Origin: Terribacillus sp. FSL K6-0262
GTDB taxonomy: Bacteria > Bacillota > Bacilli > Bacillales > Amphibacillaceae
Assembly (NCBI RefSeq): GCF_037977385.1
Contig: NZ_CP150277.1
Span: 1 to 64,000 of the forward strand
DNA length: 64,000 nt
Direction of reading: 5' to 3'
The notes beneath the pieces are model-generated. The model was not told where the DNA came from, made no database searches, and saw nothing but the letters and a program-made list of their open reading frames with translations. The position numbers and the translations under genes are program-made. Shown here in pieces: positions 1 through 8,679 of this stretch. Every line of letters begins with the position of its first letter. Position 1 is the first letter of the stretch.

Positions 1-5
1 ACATA

Positions 6-42
6 AAAAAGCACTGACTCTTTAAGTGGAGTCAGTGCTTTT
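6..42 (-). terminator. Rho-independent terminator of the CBS gene
   Basis: A 10-bp stem (GCACTGACTC/GAGTCAGTGC) with an 8-nt loop is followed, on the minus strand, by a T-run. It lies just past the stop codon of the CBS-domain gene. Confidence 0.85.
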
Positions 43-44
43 CA

Positions 45-506
45 TCAAAGCGCTTTAAGTAAAGTGGAATGAATCGTACGCAGGACATCTCCCCGGCTGA
101 TCACCCCGACCACCTGTTTCTGATCGTTCACAACCGGTATCTTCTTGAAGCGATGTTTGGCCAGGATGTTCACTACATCCTCCATTTCGTCATCCTCGTG
201 GACAGTGACGATCCCGCGTTTCTTCGCCAGATTCAATATAGGACGATCCTTCAGTTCATCAACGATCTTATCGATTTTCTCGGCTTTGAAGCTTACTGTA
301 AGCAAATAATTAAAGACGATTGCATCCTTCGGCTGGATCCCCCGCAGAATATCGCCGTCACTGACGACGCCTACGATGCGCTGTTCTTTGTCCAGTATCG
401 GCATGCCGCTGATCCGCCGATCAACAAACGTTTTAAGTACATGCTTTACCGTATCCTGTTCGTTCGCTGCTATTACATCTGTTATCATGAAGTCTTTTGC
501 TTTCAT
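45..506 (-). CDS. CBS-domain pair protein
   Basis: A 153-aa protein made almost entirely of two CBS motifs, about residues 5-60 and 90-150. The signatures are 'RRISGMPILDKEQRIVGVVS' and 'HRFKKIPVVNDQKQVVGVIS'. Such Bateman modules bind adenine nucleotides and usually act as stand-alone sensors in Bacilli (B. subtilis YlbB is comparable in size). No catalytic domain is present, so the partner is unknown. The start is the ATG of MKAKDF, preceded by GAAGGTG at good spacing; an upstream in-frame GTG is less likely because it overlaps that ribosome site. It is a single gene with its own terminator. Confidence 0.88.
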   Translation of the reverse strand: MKAKDFMITDVIAANEQDTVKHVLKTFVDRRISGMPILDKEQRIVGVVSDGDILRGIQPKDAIVFNYLLTVSFKAEKIDKIVDELKDRPILNLAKKRGIVTVHEDDEMEDVVNILAKHRFKKIPVVNDQKQVVGVISRGDVLRTIHSTLLKAL

Positions 507-573
507 ATAAAAGCCCACCTTCTATATGGGATGAATGCTACAACTTTATTATACGCTTACATGACTGAATTTG

Positions 574-610
574 CTAAAAAAAAGACATCTGCCAAATAAG
601 CAGATGTCAA
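574..610 (-). terminator. Terminator of the ring-cleaving dioxygenase gene
   Basis: A 9-bp stem GACATCTGC/GCAGATGTC with a 7-nt loop, followed on the minus strand by a long T-run (A-run at 574-583 on the plus strand). Confidence 0.85.
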
Positions 611-616
611 AAATCA

Positions 617-1594
617 TCATTCTTTTTCGAAATGCTTCGTACTCCGGACTGTATCGATCGGCCGTACAAGTTTTTCGATTTGTTCGCGTTTTGGTTCCAG
701 GAACGGCGGCAAAGAAAGTTTCTCTCCAAGTGTCTCATACGGCTCGTCTCCCATGAATCCAGGACCATCCGTCGCGAATTCGAATAGAATTCCTGGTGCA
801 ACCCGGGAATATAGCGATTCAAAGAAATGACGGTCCACGTAGCCGGATGTCTGGAACTGGAAGCTGTTCATACGTTCGATCCACTCTTCCAATACCGCAC
901 GATCCTCTACACGGAAAGCAGCATGGTGCACAGTCCCGAATCCTTGTCTGCCATCTGGCAAAATCGTATTGTGCTCGAGGATGACGCTCGCTCCGTTTCC
1001 GCCTTCGCCCACTTCATACAAATAAAGGGATCCTTCTTGGGCAACCGGGCGGAATACCAGTACTTTTTCGAGCATTTCCTTGAAATAATCGATATGCGCT
1101 GTCCGTACAAAAATCGGCCCCAGCCCTGTGATGGCAAATTCCAATGGTACTGGACCATTCTGCCATGGTGTCCCGGATGCAACACCCTCATCGAGTTCGT
1201 CACTGATCAGCTGGTATTGCTGCTCATCAAAATCCTCGAAGGATAATGTCTTCTTGCCGAATTGCTCTTTGATGCCATGATGTTTCACTTGCAGACGATC
1301 GAATCGATTCACCCAATAATCCAATGCTGCGTCAGTCGGCACTCTGAAGGATGTCTTGTAAATCTCATTCGTGCCATGGGTCCCTTTTGGAATACCAGGG
1401 AAATCGAAGAATGTCATATCTGTTCCGGCACTGCCTTTGTCATCTGCAAAGAATAAGTGATATGTTTGGATATCATCCTGATTCACTGTTTTTTTGACCA
1501 GACGCATGCCAAGTACATATGTGAAGAACTCATAGTTTTTTTCTGCACTGCTCGTAATTGCCGTTACATGGTGTATACCTTTTAAATGATTCAT
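617..1594 (-). CDS. VOC-family ring-cleaving dioxygenase (MhqA/MhqO type)
   Basis: A 325-aa cytosolic protein with two vicinal-oxygen-chelate modules. It begins LKGIHHVTAITSS and continues with LGMRLVKKTVNQDD, the hallmark of the Bacillus MhqA/MhqO/MhqE group. These proteins are thought to open hydroquinone or catechol rings and protect against quinone and diamide electrophiles. The putative metal ligands are in GIHHVT near the N-terminus, in GTVHHAAFRV and in the FES(L)Y region near residue 260. The ATG at 1594 is chosen because GGAG lies 10 nt upstream; an upstream in-frame GTG would sit on the ribosome site. An MhqR-like palindrome precedes the gene, which supports quinone-inducible control. 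Which paralogue it is cannot be told. Confidence 0.88.
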   Translation of the reverse strand: MNHLKGIHHVTAITSSAEKNYEFFTYVLGMRLVKKTVNQDDIQTYHLFFADDKGSAGTDMTFFDFPGIPKGTHGTNEIYKTSFRVPTDAALDYWVNRFDRLQVKHHGIKEQFGKKTLSFEDFDEQQYQLISDELDEGVASGTPWQNGPVPLEFAITGLGPIFVRTAHIDYFKEMLEKVLVFRPVAQEGSLYLYEVGEGGNGASVILEHNTILPDGRQGFGTVHHAAFRVEDRAVLEEWIERMNSFQFQTSGYVDRHFFESLYSRVAPGILFEFATDGPGFMGDEPYETLGEKLSLPPFLEPKREQIEKLVRPIDTVRSTKHFEKE

Positions 1595-1624
1595 CTTTAT
1601 CACACTCCAGCCTGATGATGGAAT

Positions 1625-1643
1625 TACCTCGAATTCGAGATAA
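1625..1643. promoter_or_regulatory. MhqR-like operator
   Basis: The sequence TACCTCGAATTCGAGATAA is an 18-bp inverted repeat with one mismatch, centred on GAATTC. It lies about 30 bp upstream of the dioxygenase start. It closely matches the B. subtilis MhqR operator consensus as I remember it (TATCTCGAATTCGAGATA). MhqR is the MarR-type repressor that senses quinones. No mhqR gene is in this window. Confidence 0.75.
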
Positions 1644-1847
1644 TTATATTATGACGTATCTGCCGCATGATGTCAAACAAATGAAAGCTAAAGAAATAGC
1701 ACCCACACTTTCAATTTCTTCAATCTCCTTCAATTTTATCTGCAATTGAAATGTGAGCGGCGCGGTTTTTACTCACTGGCTTTTATAAAGAGCCCCAGTT
1801 TCAGCCTCGGATCTTCTTTACGATAGATTTCAATTTCAAGCAAAAAC

Positions 1848-1885
1848 AATAGAGCTCATTCTTATCGGACAGAATGAGCTCTATT
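1848..1885 (-). terminator. Terminator of the DUF2812 gene
   Basis: A 15-bp near-perfect stem, AATAGAGCTCATTCT/AGAATGAGCTCTATT, immediately past the stop codon of the DUF2812 gene. T-rich flanks lie on both sides. Confidence 0.8.
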
Positions 1886-1886
1886 T

Positions 1887-2408
1887 CTATAGTTGATATT
1901 CTTTTAGTCTCTTTGCTTTTCTTTTTAGCATATAAACACCAAAGGCACCCAATAACGTTATCGGCGCTATCATCATCCCTATCCAAAGAGGCGCTTTGCT
2001 TCCGCTCGAAATGATCGGCAGCCAGAATGATAGTATATGCATCAGGACAAGAAATAAAATGGCATTAGATAAATGCTTATATTTAGCCGCTTTTGATTGG
2101 GCGTCTGTATATATTTCCAATTTATCCGTCCCGTCGTCTTCTTTGCAAAAATAATACCAGCCTCCAAATGCACTGACCAGCTTCCAGCCATCTTCCTCGA
2201 ACAGCATGAAATAGTCTTGGTTTCGAATACCGAATTGATAATCCAGCCGATATATCAATTTGGACGGTCCGGCAGCTTCAAAGGTGTAGGTGAACCAGCT
2301 GTATCTCTCCAGGATCCACCCTTCCTGCGCCATCCGCTGCAGCCATACCTCTTCTTTCTCGTCGCTCCAAGCCCAAAAAAATTTCCTTATCTTCTTTCTC
2401 TCTGACAT
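1887..2408 (-). CDS. DUF2812 membrane protein
   Basis: A 173-aa protein with an N-terminal soluble DUF2812 domain (residues about 5-100; WSDEKEEVWLQRMAQEGW is typical) followed by two hydrophobic helices at about 113-133 and 140-160 and a basic tail. In Firmicutes these proteins are commonly co-regulated or co-transcribed with PadR-type repressors; their function is unknown. GGGGAG precedes the ATG. The upstream region carries a striking pair of TATATCG-N5-CGATATA palindromes that probably controls this gene or the divergent small ORF. No PadR gene lies next to it here, which is unusual for the family. Confidence 0.8.
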   Translation of the reverse strand: MSERKKIRKFFWAWSDEKEEVWLQRMAQEGWILERYSWFTYTFEAAGPSKLIYRLDYQFGIRNQDYFMLFEEDGWKLVSAFGGWYYFCKEDDGTDKLEIYTDAQSKAAKYKHLSNAILFLVLMHILSFWLPIISSGSKAPLWIGMMIAPITLLGAFGVYMLKRKAKRLKEYQL

Positions 2409-2553
2409 AATTCTCCCCCTGCTTGCTTTTCACTGATGCCAATCCAGTTTTTTTACCTCATCACTCATGGTTTATTTTGTTTTGGTATAAAGAGCTTTCA
2501 TTTCTTTTACTGTAATCATGCAATTCTGCCAGAAAGGCATCTTATCCCATTAT

Positions 2554-2589
2554 TATATCGAACCGCGATATATATCGTATAACGATATA
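2554..2589. promoter_or_regulatory. Tandem palindromic operator, TATATCG-N5-CGATATA twice
   Basis: Two copies of the 7-5-7 palindrome occupy 2554-2572 and 2571-2589, sharing two bases. TATAAT hexamers overlap both outer edges: 2586-2591 on the plus strand and 2552-2557 on the minus strand. A dimeric repressor bound here could shut both divergent genes. The regulator is not identified; a PadR-family protein is a guess from the DUF2812 neighbour. Confidence 0.7.
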
Positions 2590-2646
2590 ATACCATAATC
2601 TTTACAATTGAGGCTATCGATATTTTTTATGACGAATGGTAATATA

Positions 2647-2862
2647 ATGGAAAAGGAGTGTGATATTCTGCGTAGTGCTATTTTTGATAAACGTTTCTTA
2701 TTCTTGACGATAGCTGCCCTTTCGTTTCAAGCGGGTGCCATATTGCTTGCTGTGTATGAAAAGGACGCCTTTGCGGTACTTTTGATAATCGGCATTTTGA
2801 TGTCGGCATTGTCGGTAAGAAGAGGGATCATTTATTATCATTCCCAAGATAAAAGCGCCTGA
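2647..2862 (+). CDS. Small membrane protein, unknown function
   Basis: A roughly 70-aa protein with two hydrophobic helices (about residues 15-34 and 38-55) and a charged tail. The start is uncertain. The clear ribosome site AAAAGGAG (2651-2658) lies after the ATG at 2647 and would fit an ATT at 2665 or CTG at 2668 instead. The coordinates given use the in-frame ATG. The coding frame stays open upstream, but no better start is seen. It is divergent from the DUF2812 gene across the tandem operator, so the two may share control. The family is not recognised. Confidence 0.55.
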   Translation: MEKECDILRSAIFDKRFLFLTIAALSFQAGAILLAVYEKDAFAVLLIIGILMSALSVRRGIIYYHSQDKSA

Positions 2863-2879
2863 ACGGTGTCCAGGCGCTT
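2853..2879 (-). terminator. Hairpin shared by two convergent genes
   Basis: A 9-bp stem AAGCGCCTG/CAGGCGCTT spans the stop codons of both convergent genes. Only the minus strand has a following T-stretch, so it mainly terminates the zinc-ribbon gene. Confidence 0.65.
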
Positions 2880-3219
2880 ACCAATGCTTGACATCTTTGA
2901 AATCCCGCATGATGATGCGCGACTCTTTGATATCCTGATATAATCGATATGGTTTGCTCGCCAGCCGGATCGGCAGCGTGAAAAGGAACTGACTGAGATC
3001 ATCTTTGTACTCTGTCGTCATCCTGGAAGGCTTGGAAAGGATGCGATTCTGCCATTCTTGCTTGAATTCCTTCTGCAAATCGAGCCGGACATCAATCGCA
3101 TGATGACATTGAGTACAGCAAATCGTCTTGAGCTTGTCGTTGATGTAGGTAATGGTGAATGGAGACTCCTCGCGACAATGGATACAATATAACTCTGCTT
3201 CCATGCAGCTTCGTTTCAC
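2878..3219 (-). CDS. Small zinc-ribbon-like protein, conserved in Bacilli
   Basis: A 113-aa protein. Two cysteine pairs, CIHC at about residue 12 and CTQC at about residue 35, suggest a zinc ribbon that binds nucleic acid or protein. The C-terminal half is basic and aromatic (PIRLASKPYRLYQ). The start is GTG, placed 6 nt after GAGGAG; the next in-frame ATG lies too far from that site. Similar short 'bh protein' entries are common in Bacillaceae without an assigned role. Confidence 0.65.
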   Translation of the reverse strand: MKRSCMEAELYCIHCREESPFTITYINDKLKTICCTQCHHAIDVRLDLQKEFKQEWQNRILSKPSRMTTEYKDDLSQFLFTLPIRLASKPYRLYQDIKESRIIMRDFKDVKHW

Positions 3220-3336
3220 TGTTATCTCCTCTTTCCTGTGTCTGGCTTTTTAGAACCCAAAAGGCTTCTGCAGCTTTTTTATCCTTCCTACTCAGAACAT
3301 TTCGCTATCTGCATGCCAATATCCTGTCTATTTCCA

Positions 3337-4812
3337 TCAATTTATATGCATGTTTTTCAACTCTTCGTATACGATTTTCAATAGTCGTTCTTCTATTCGG
3401 GGTCCTTCTTCTTCATCCAGCAGCCCATTCAGCAGAATCGAGAAGACTATTCGTTCACCTGATTTTGTTTCCATATAGCCCGACAAGGAACTGACTCCAG
3501 TCAGTGTCCCTGTCTTTGCCTTGATTTTTCCGGCCAGCTCACTATCGGCGAAGCGATTGCGAAGTGTTCCGCCAATCATCCGTTCCGGTTCGCCAGCGAC
3601 CGGCAGGGAATGTTCAAAAGCATGGGACCAAGGCTCGTTCTGAACATGTACAAGCAATGCTGTCAGCTGCCTGGCAGTTATGCCATTCACATGTGAAAGA
3701 CCAGAACCATCCCGAATGACCATTTGCCCTGTCGGTAATAGTCCATCAAGATAGCGTTCGATTTGTTCGATACCATCTTCCCAGTTCCCAGCTCTTTCCT
3801 TGCTGCCCATATGCTTGACATACATCTCGGCATGGCCATTATTGCTTAGCTTCATGAATGGAAGCAGCAATTGCTGAAGCGGTGCAGATTCCTTGCGCAA
3901 AAGCTCCGTCGTCTTTGCTGGAGCCTTTGCTGTTTTACTGCCGCCATCCACCTGAATTCCTGCAGCTTCGAGATTCTCCTGGAACAAATGCAGTACATAT
4001 TCGGCAGGTTCCCAAACAGCTACCCATTCCTGCTCTTTTTCACCTGGAGCAATTGTGCCTGAAATGACGATATCATTGTTTCCATGCGTTCGAACCACTT
4101 CCAATTCTGCTTCACCCTCTTGGGAAATGACTGCATGATTATGTATGGTCACATAATCCGTTGCAGGGATGATGCTCACATTTGGTTTTCCTGATGAAGA
4201 CGATGCATCCACCACAACCTTTACGGTTCCTGTATCATGATCGGTATCCGGCGCTGCCGTCAAAGCGCTGATTGCGGCACCATAATAGGCCGACTCATCT
4301 TTCCAGGTAGTATCTTCACTATATCGTTCCTGATCAAAATATGTATCATCAGCGATGATATCACCATGTATTTTCTTGATTCCTGCTTTGCGAAGCTGTT
4401 TTGCCAGCTGCCCGATGTCCATATATGTCAAAGACGGATCACCTTTACCAATCAAATATAAGTTCCCATGAAGCTGTCCTGCCGAGATGCGGCCGTCGGT
4501 GGCAATGATCGTTTCGAACCGGTGTTCTGCCCCCAGTCCATCCAAAACAGCTGCAGCAGTCAAAAGCTTCATATTGGATGCAGGACGCATGCGCTGATCG
4601 GCGCTTCTTTCATAGAGTGTCTTGCCTGTTTGGCCTTCAGCGATATGGATTGCAACAGCCGCTCCCTGCAATTGTTCCTCGCTTGCCAAGTATTCATTAA
4701 TCCTTTCTTTCATCGCATCCTCTTTTCCGGCTACGCGGATATGCCCGTGAGGGATCAAACAAGCAAAAAACAAAAGCATTACAGCTAATAATCGCGCAAT
4801 TTTGCGAAGCAT
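3337..4812 (-). CDS. dacC: D-alanyl-D-alanine carboxypeptidase, PBP4a type (S13)
   Basis: A 491-aa exported penicillin-binding protein, the same length as B. subtilis DacC (PBP4a). A signal peptide covers about residues 1-30. The active-site motifs are SxxK in RPASNMKLL, SxN in KLSNNGHAE and KTG in IKAKTGTLTG. It trims the terminal D-Ala from peptidoglycan stem peptides outside the membrane. The ATG at 4812 is chosen because AAAGGAGG lies 9 nt upstream; a longer reading frame exists but lacks a ribosome site. It is a single gene transcribed towards the zinc-ribbon gene. Confidence 0.93.
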   Translation of the reverse strand: MLRKIARLLAVMLLFFACLIPHGHIRVAGKEDAMKERINEYLASEEQLQGAAVAIHIAEGQTGKTLYERSADQRMRPASNMKLLTAAAVLDGLGAEHRFETIIATDGRISAGQLHGNLYLIGKGDPSLTYMDIGQLAKQLRKAGIKKIHGDIIADDTYFDQERYSEDTTWKDESAYYGAAISALTAAPDTDHDTGTVKVVVDASSSSGKPNVSIIPATDYVTIHNHAVISQEGEAELEVVRTHGNNDIVISGTIAPGEKEQEWVAVWEPAEYVLHLFQENLEAAGIQVDGGSKTAKAPAKTTELLRKESAPLQQLLLPFMKLSNNGHAEMYVKHMGSKERAGNWEDGIEQIERYLDGLLPTGQMVIRDGSGLSHVNGITARQLTALLVHVQNEPWSHAFEHSLPVAGEPERMIGGTLRNRFADSELAGKIKAKTGTLTGVSSLSGYMETKSGERIVFSILLNGLLDEEEGPRIEERLLKIVYEELKNMHIN

Positions 4813-4913
4813 CTGCAATTCCTCCTTTTGCATACCCTGCTTAACCTGTACGTTTTCATCTATATGTATGTAGTGTAACAAACTATCAGATAATTTAAAA
4901 TATTACTCAAAGG

Positions 4914-4942
4914 TAAAAAAAAGACACCATCAAAGGGTGTCT
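4914..4942 (-). terminator. Terminator of exoA
   Basis: The stem AAGACACC/GGTGTCTT overlaps the last codons of exoA and is followed on the minus strand by an eight-T run. Confidence 0.85.
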
Positions 4943-5697
4943 TCATTCTTGATATATAAGCATACGGGGCAATGGTCGCTGCCCAGCGTCTCTGCATGTA
5001 TCTCCGCTTCTTCTATTTTGTCCTTCCATCTCTGGGAGACGATGAAATAATCAATGCGCCAGCCGATATTCCTCTCCCTCACCTTATTCATATAAGACCA
5101 CCAGCTGTAAGCATCCTCGCGATCCGGATATAGGAAACGGAAACTATCCACGAATCCGGAAGCAAGGAAGGCTGTCATCTTTTCCCGTTCTTCTTTCGTG
5201 AAACCGGAATTACCATGATTCGTCTTGTGATTCTTCAGATCGATTTCTTGATGGGCCACATTCAAATCACCGCATAAAATGACTGGTTTGCGGCTGTCCA
5301 GCTCCTGCACATACGCAAGGATCCTGTCTTCCCACTCCAGCCGCTCCGCCAATCGCGTCAAATCTCGTTTGGAGTTCGGTGTATAAACCGTCACCAAATA
5401 GAAATTATCATACTCCAGCGTGATGATGCGTCCTTCAGGCTCCGTGACGCCTTCTTCCAACCCATATGTGACATGCAGCGGTTCATGCTTCGTGAACACA
5501 GCAGTACCGGAGTATCCTTTACGCTCTGCATAATTCCAATATTGATGATAACCAGGCAGATCTAATTCAATTTGACCCTCCTGGAGCTTCGTTTCCTGCA
5601 AGCAGAAGAAATCTGCATCTTGTTCCTCAAAATATTCAAGAAAGCCTTTCTTTACACAAGCTCTGATTCCATTGACATTCCATGATACGAACTTCAT
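4930..5697 (-). CDS. exoA: Exodeoxyribonuclease III / AP endonuclease
   Basis: A 255-aa protein of the Xth/APE1 family that cleaves DNA at abasic sites in base-excision repair. Visible motifs are FVSWNVNGIRA (Asn), LQETKLQEGQ (metal Glu), YTPNS, LCGDLNVAHQEID (catalytic Asp and Asn) and the C-terminal RIDYF and LGSDHCPV (Asp-His pair). The length matches B. subtilis ExoA (252 aa). The gene stands alone with a terminator at its end. Confidence 0.96.
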   Translation of the reverse strand: MKFVSWNVNGIRACVKKGFLEYFEEQDADFFCLQETKLQEGQIELDLPGYHQYWNYAERKGYSGTAVFTKHEPLHVTYGLEEGVTEPEGRIITLEYDNFYLVTVYTPNSKRDLTRLAERLEWEDRILAYVQELDSRKPVILCGDLNVAHQEIDLKNHKTNHGNSGFTKEEREKMTAFLASGFVDSFRFLYPDREDAYSWWSYMNKVRERNIGWRIDYFIVSQRWKDKIEEAEIHAETLGSDHCPVCLYIKNEDTL

Positions 5698-5724
5698 TTT
5701 CTCTATTTCCCCCGTTGTCTGTCT

Positions 5725-6696
5725 CTAATCTGTGATGTGCAGGATTATTTTCCCTGCATGTGTTCTGCTTTCCATTAGCTGATGCGCTTTGAACGCATCC
5801 TCGAGCTTGAATTCTTTTATGCTTGGAAAAGTAATATCTTCTTTTTCTACGAAGCTGATAACTCGATCAGCAATAAACTTCAAATCTTCTGGGCGTTTTT
5901 TGCGAGTCGTTCCCAAGCTATAGCCAAGCAGAGACCGGCAGCTTGCGTGGACGTCTGATGTTTTAATCCCCCCGGCTGCGCCGCTCGCATTCCCGTAGTT
6001 TACTAATCTACCATAGGGTGCAAGACAAGTAAAACTATCTTCCATTATATTTCCGGCAAGCGAGTCTAAAATTAGGTCAACACCAGCTCCATCTGTCAGG
6101 TTCCGAACCGAATCTGGGAAATTATCATAAGTAATACAAACATCAGCACCAAGTTCCAAAGGCAAAGCTGCTTTCTGATCTGCGCTTACGGTTCCTATTA
6201 TTTTGCCTGCACCTAGTTTTCTTGCAAGCTGAACCAATGTAAGGCCTGTCCCGCCTGATGCAGCATGAACAAGCACAGCTTCTCCTTTGCTGAGTCTCCC
6301 AACGCGCTCGAGCAGCATGAACGACAAAAAGGAAGGAACCGGACAAGCCGCAGCGACAGACGAATCAACATGATCTGCAATCGGATAGACAAGCACAGCA
6401 TTCGCTATAGCATATTCCGCATATGAGCCTGATTTTGCAAATGCGATAACTCGATCGCCGATATGAAGTCCTTTGACATCTTGCCCTAGCTTATCAATGA
6501 TTCCGACAGCATCCAGTCCTAGTATACCAGGGGTGCCAGACCCCTTTGTGCCCTTTCGCTTTTTTATATCAGCAAAATGGACACTTGCTTTTAATACCCT
6601 TATCCTTACTTCCCCGGCTGATGGTTCAGGTACTGTAAGATTTCTAAATTCGAGCACATCTGGACCACCCGTGCTTGCTGCTACAATCGCTCGCAT
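5725..6696 (-). CDS. Quinone oxidoreductase-like MDR protein
   Basis: A 323-aa zinc-independent medium-chain dehydrogenase of the quinone oxidoreductase (QOR) type. Features are the N-terminal GroES-like fold (KASVHFADIKKRKG), the nucleotide motif HAASGGTGLTLVQLA and the C-terminal AFKAHQLMESRTHAGKIIL. It likely reduces quinones or enones with NADPH in the cytosol; the real substrate is unknown. The ATG is taken at 6696 because AGGAGG lies 7 nt before it; the frame is open 60 nt further up without a ribosome site. It is divergent from sqhC. Confidence 0.85.
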   Translation of the reverse strand: MRAIVAASTGGPDVLEFRNLTVPEPSAGEVRIRVLKASVHFADIKKRKGTKGSGTPGILGLDAVGIIDKLGQDVKGLHIGDRVIAFAKSGSYAEYAIANAVLVYPIADHVDSSVAAACPVPSFLSFMLLERVGRLSKGEAVLVHAASGGTGLTLVQLARKLGAGKIIGTVSADQKAALPLELGADVCITYDNFPDSVRNLTDGAGVDLILDSLAGNIMEDSFTCLAPYGRLVNYGNASGAAGGIKTSDVHASCRSLLGYSLGTTRKKRPEDLKFIADRVISFVEKEDITFPSIKEFKLEDAFKAHQLMESRTHAGKIILHITD

Positions 6697-6815
6697 AATA
6701 AGCCTCCTATTGATTGGGACATAGATGCTCAAGTCATAATCAGCTTTTCTCTGCATATTTTATCATATTGCAGTATATTTTCCGTTCCACAACTCTCGAG
6801 AAAAGGAGCTGTATC

Positions 6816-8678
6816 ATGAGCCAGGTCAACATGGAAGATCTGAAGACGGCAATTGAGAAGCGTATAGGAAAGCTTGAAGAGCTGCAGCAGAAGGATGGAT
6901 CTTGGCGCATGTGCTTTGAAGGTGCTGTTTTAACAGATTGCTTCTATATAATCACTTTCACTTCATTCGATAGAGAAACAGATACAGTCGAGAAACTTAA
7001 AATTGAATTACTGAAAAAGCAGCGAGACGATGGAAGCTGGGCAGCATATCCCGGCGAAAGAAACGGCAACTTATCGGCTACTGTTTTGGCTTATGCAGCA
7101 CTTCGTTTTTCAGGAATCCCTGCTCAGGAGCTCCGAGCAGCAGAACGCTTCATCAGCACAAACGGCGGCATCAACAAAGCGCACTTTATGATTCGCTTCA
7201 TGCTGGCTGTACACGGTATGATACCATGGCCAACTTTTTTAAAGTTCCCAATGACCGCTCTGCTTGTACCGACCACATTCCCAATCAATTTCTTCCAATT
7301 CAGTTCATACGCCAGAATCCATTTTGTTCCCATGCTGCTGTTATTAAATAAAAAGTTCAAACGGATCAGCTCGCACAGTATCCAGCTTGAACATCTATTA
7401 TATGAAGAAGAATGGGATGATTTTACGGATGCTCGTTCGCCATTTCGTTCCATTACCAATGAATGGAGCCGTCTGGCTCGCTTGCCAGCTCGGCTGCATC
7501 GAGCCGGCTATCGATACGCGGAACAATATATGCAGGAACGTACGGAATCAGATGGAACACTCTACAGCTATGCAAGTGCTACCTTCTTCATGGTCTACGC
7601 CTACCTGGCGCTAGGATATGAAGAAAATAATCCTAGGATACAGCAGGCATTAAAAGGGATACATTCTCTTGTCAATGAAAACTGCAACGGCATCCATGTA
7701 GAGAATTCCACTTCAACTGTTTGGGATACAGCATTGCTCAGTTATGCACTTCAGCAAGCAGGCGCTCCAGTAAAACAAAAGATGATTCAATCAGCCAATC
7801 ACTATCTGCTGCAGCGGCAGCATGTCCAAAAGGCGGACTGGCAAATTCATCAGCCAGGAGCCGAGCCAGGCGGCTGGGGATTTTCGGATATCAATACGAA
7901 TCATCCCGATAACGATGATACCTCCGCTGCACTCCGCGCCATCACAAGGCAGGCCCGTGAAGATCTTTCCATCAAGCGTGCCTGGAAAAAAGGAACGGAT
8001 TATTTGCTGGCAATGCAAAACAAAGACGGCGGCTGGGCTGCATTCGAGAAGGATACAGATTGGTGGATCCTTGGTAAGCTGCCGATCGAAAATGCTGAAG
8101 ATGCAGCGATCGATCCATCTACTGCAGATCTGACAGGTCGTGTCATGGAATATCTCGGGACTTATGCCAGTTTGAAAAAAGACCATTCCAATGTGAAAAA
8201 AGCCATCCGCTGGCTTTATAAGCATCAGCAGTTAAATGGATCATGGTATGGCAGATGGGGAGTTTGCTATTTGTACGGTACATGGGCTGCTTTGACTGGC
8301 CTTGCAGCAGTTGGCATAAAACCGTCAGAAAAACACGTGAAACGTGCTGTAAACTGGCTGAAAGCTGTTCAGCATGAGGATGGCGGCTGGGGGGAATCAT
8401 GTAGAAGTGCGGAAGTAGGAACGTATGTAGATTTGCCGATCAGTACTGTCGTACAGACTGCTTGGGCAGTTGATGCTTTGATTGCCAGCGGCGAACAGGA
8501 TAGCAAGGAGGTACAGCAAGGCATCAGCTTTTTGCTGAGAGAACCTCTGCTGCAGGCCTCGATCGACTACCCGACCGGGATCGGACTTCCCGGCCAATTT
8601 TATATCCGTTATGAAAGCTATCCGCACATTTTTCCACTGCTTGCTCTGAGCCATTACCGGCTCAAGGCAAAGGCTTAG
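6816..8678 (+). CDS. sqhC: Sporulenol synthase (tetraprenyl-beta-curcumene cyclase)
   Basis: A 620-aa triterpene cyclase. The protonating motif DxDD is present as DNDDT near residue 368, and QW-type repeats recur through the protein (GSWRMCFEG, GSWAAYPG, GGWGFSD, GGWAAFEKD, GSWYGRWGV, GGWGESC). Stretches such as FQFSSYARIHF, NSTSTVWDTAL and AEDAAIDPSTADLTGRV are very close to B. subtilis SqhC from memory. That enzyme cyclises C35 tetraprenyl-beta-curcumene to sporulenol, a spore-membrane lipid, and can also use squalene. I therefore prefer sporulenol synthase over a pure hopanoid enzyme. The start ATG follows AAAGGAG. No prenyl-curcumene synthase (ytpB) lies nearby. The gene ends one base before the convergent SDR gene. 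Confidence 0.88.
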   Translation: MSQVNMEDLKTAIEKRIGKLEELQQKDGSWRMCFEGAVLTDCFYIITFTSFDRETDTVEKLKIELLKKQRDDGSWAAYPGERNGNLSATVLAYAALRFSGIPAQELRAAERFISTNGGINKAHFMIRFMLAVHGMIPWPTFLKFPMTALLVPTTFPINFFQFSSYARIHFVPMLLLLNKKFKRISSHSIQLEHLLYEEEWDDFTDARSPFRSITNEWSRLARLPARLHRAGYRYAEQYMQERTESDGTLYSYASATFFMVYAYLALGYEENNPRIQQALKGIHSLVNENCNGIHVENSTSTVWDTALLSYALQQAGAPVKQKMIQSANHYLLQRQHVQKADWQIHQPGAEPGGWGFSDINTNHPDNDDTSAALRAITRQAREDLSIKRAWKKGTDYLLAMQNKDGGWAAFEKDTDWWILGKLPIENAEDAAIDPSTADLTGRVMEYLGTYASLKKDHSNVKKAIRWLYKHQQLNGSWYGRWGVCYLYGTWAALTGLAAVGIKPSEKHVKRAVNWLKAVQHEDGGWGESCRSAEVGTYVDLPISTVVQTAWAVDALIASGEQDSKEVQQGISFLLREPLLQASIDYPTGIGLPGQFYIRYESYPHIFPLLALSHYRLKAKA

Positions 8679-8679
8679 C

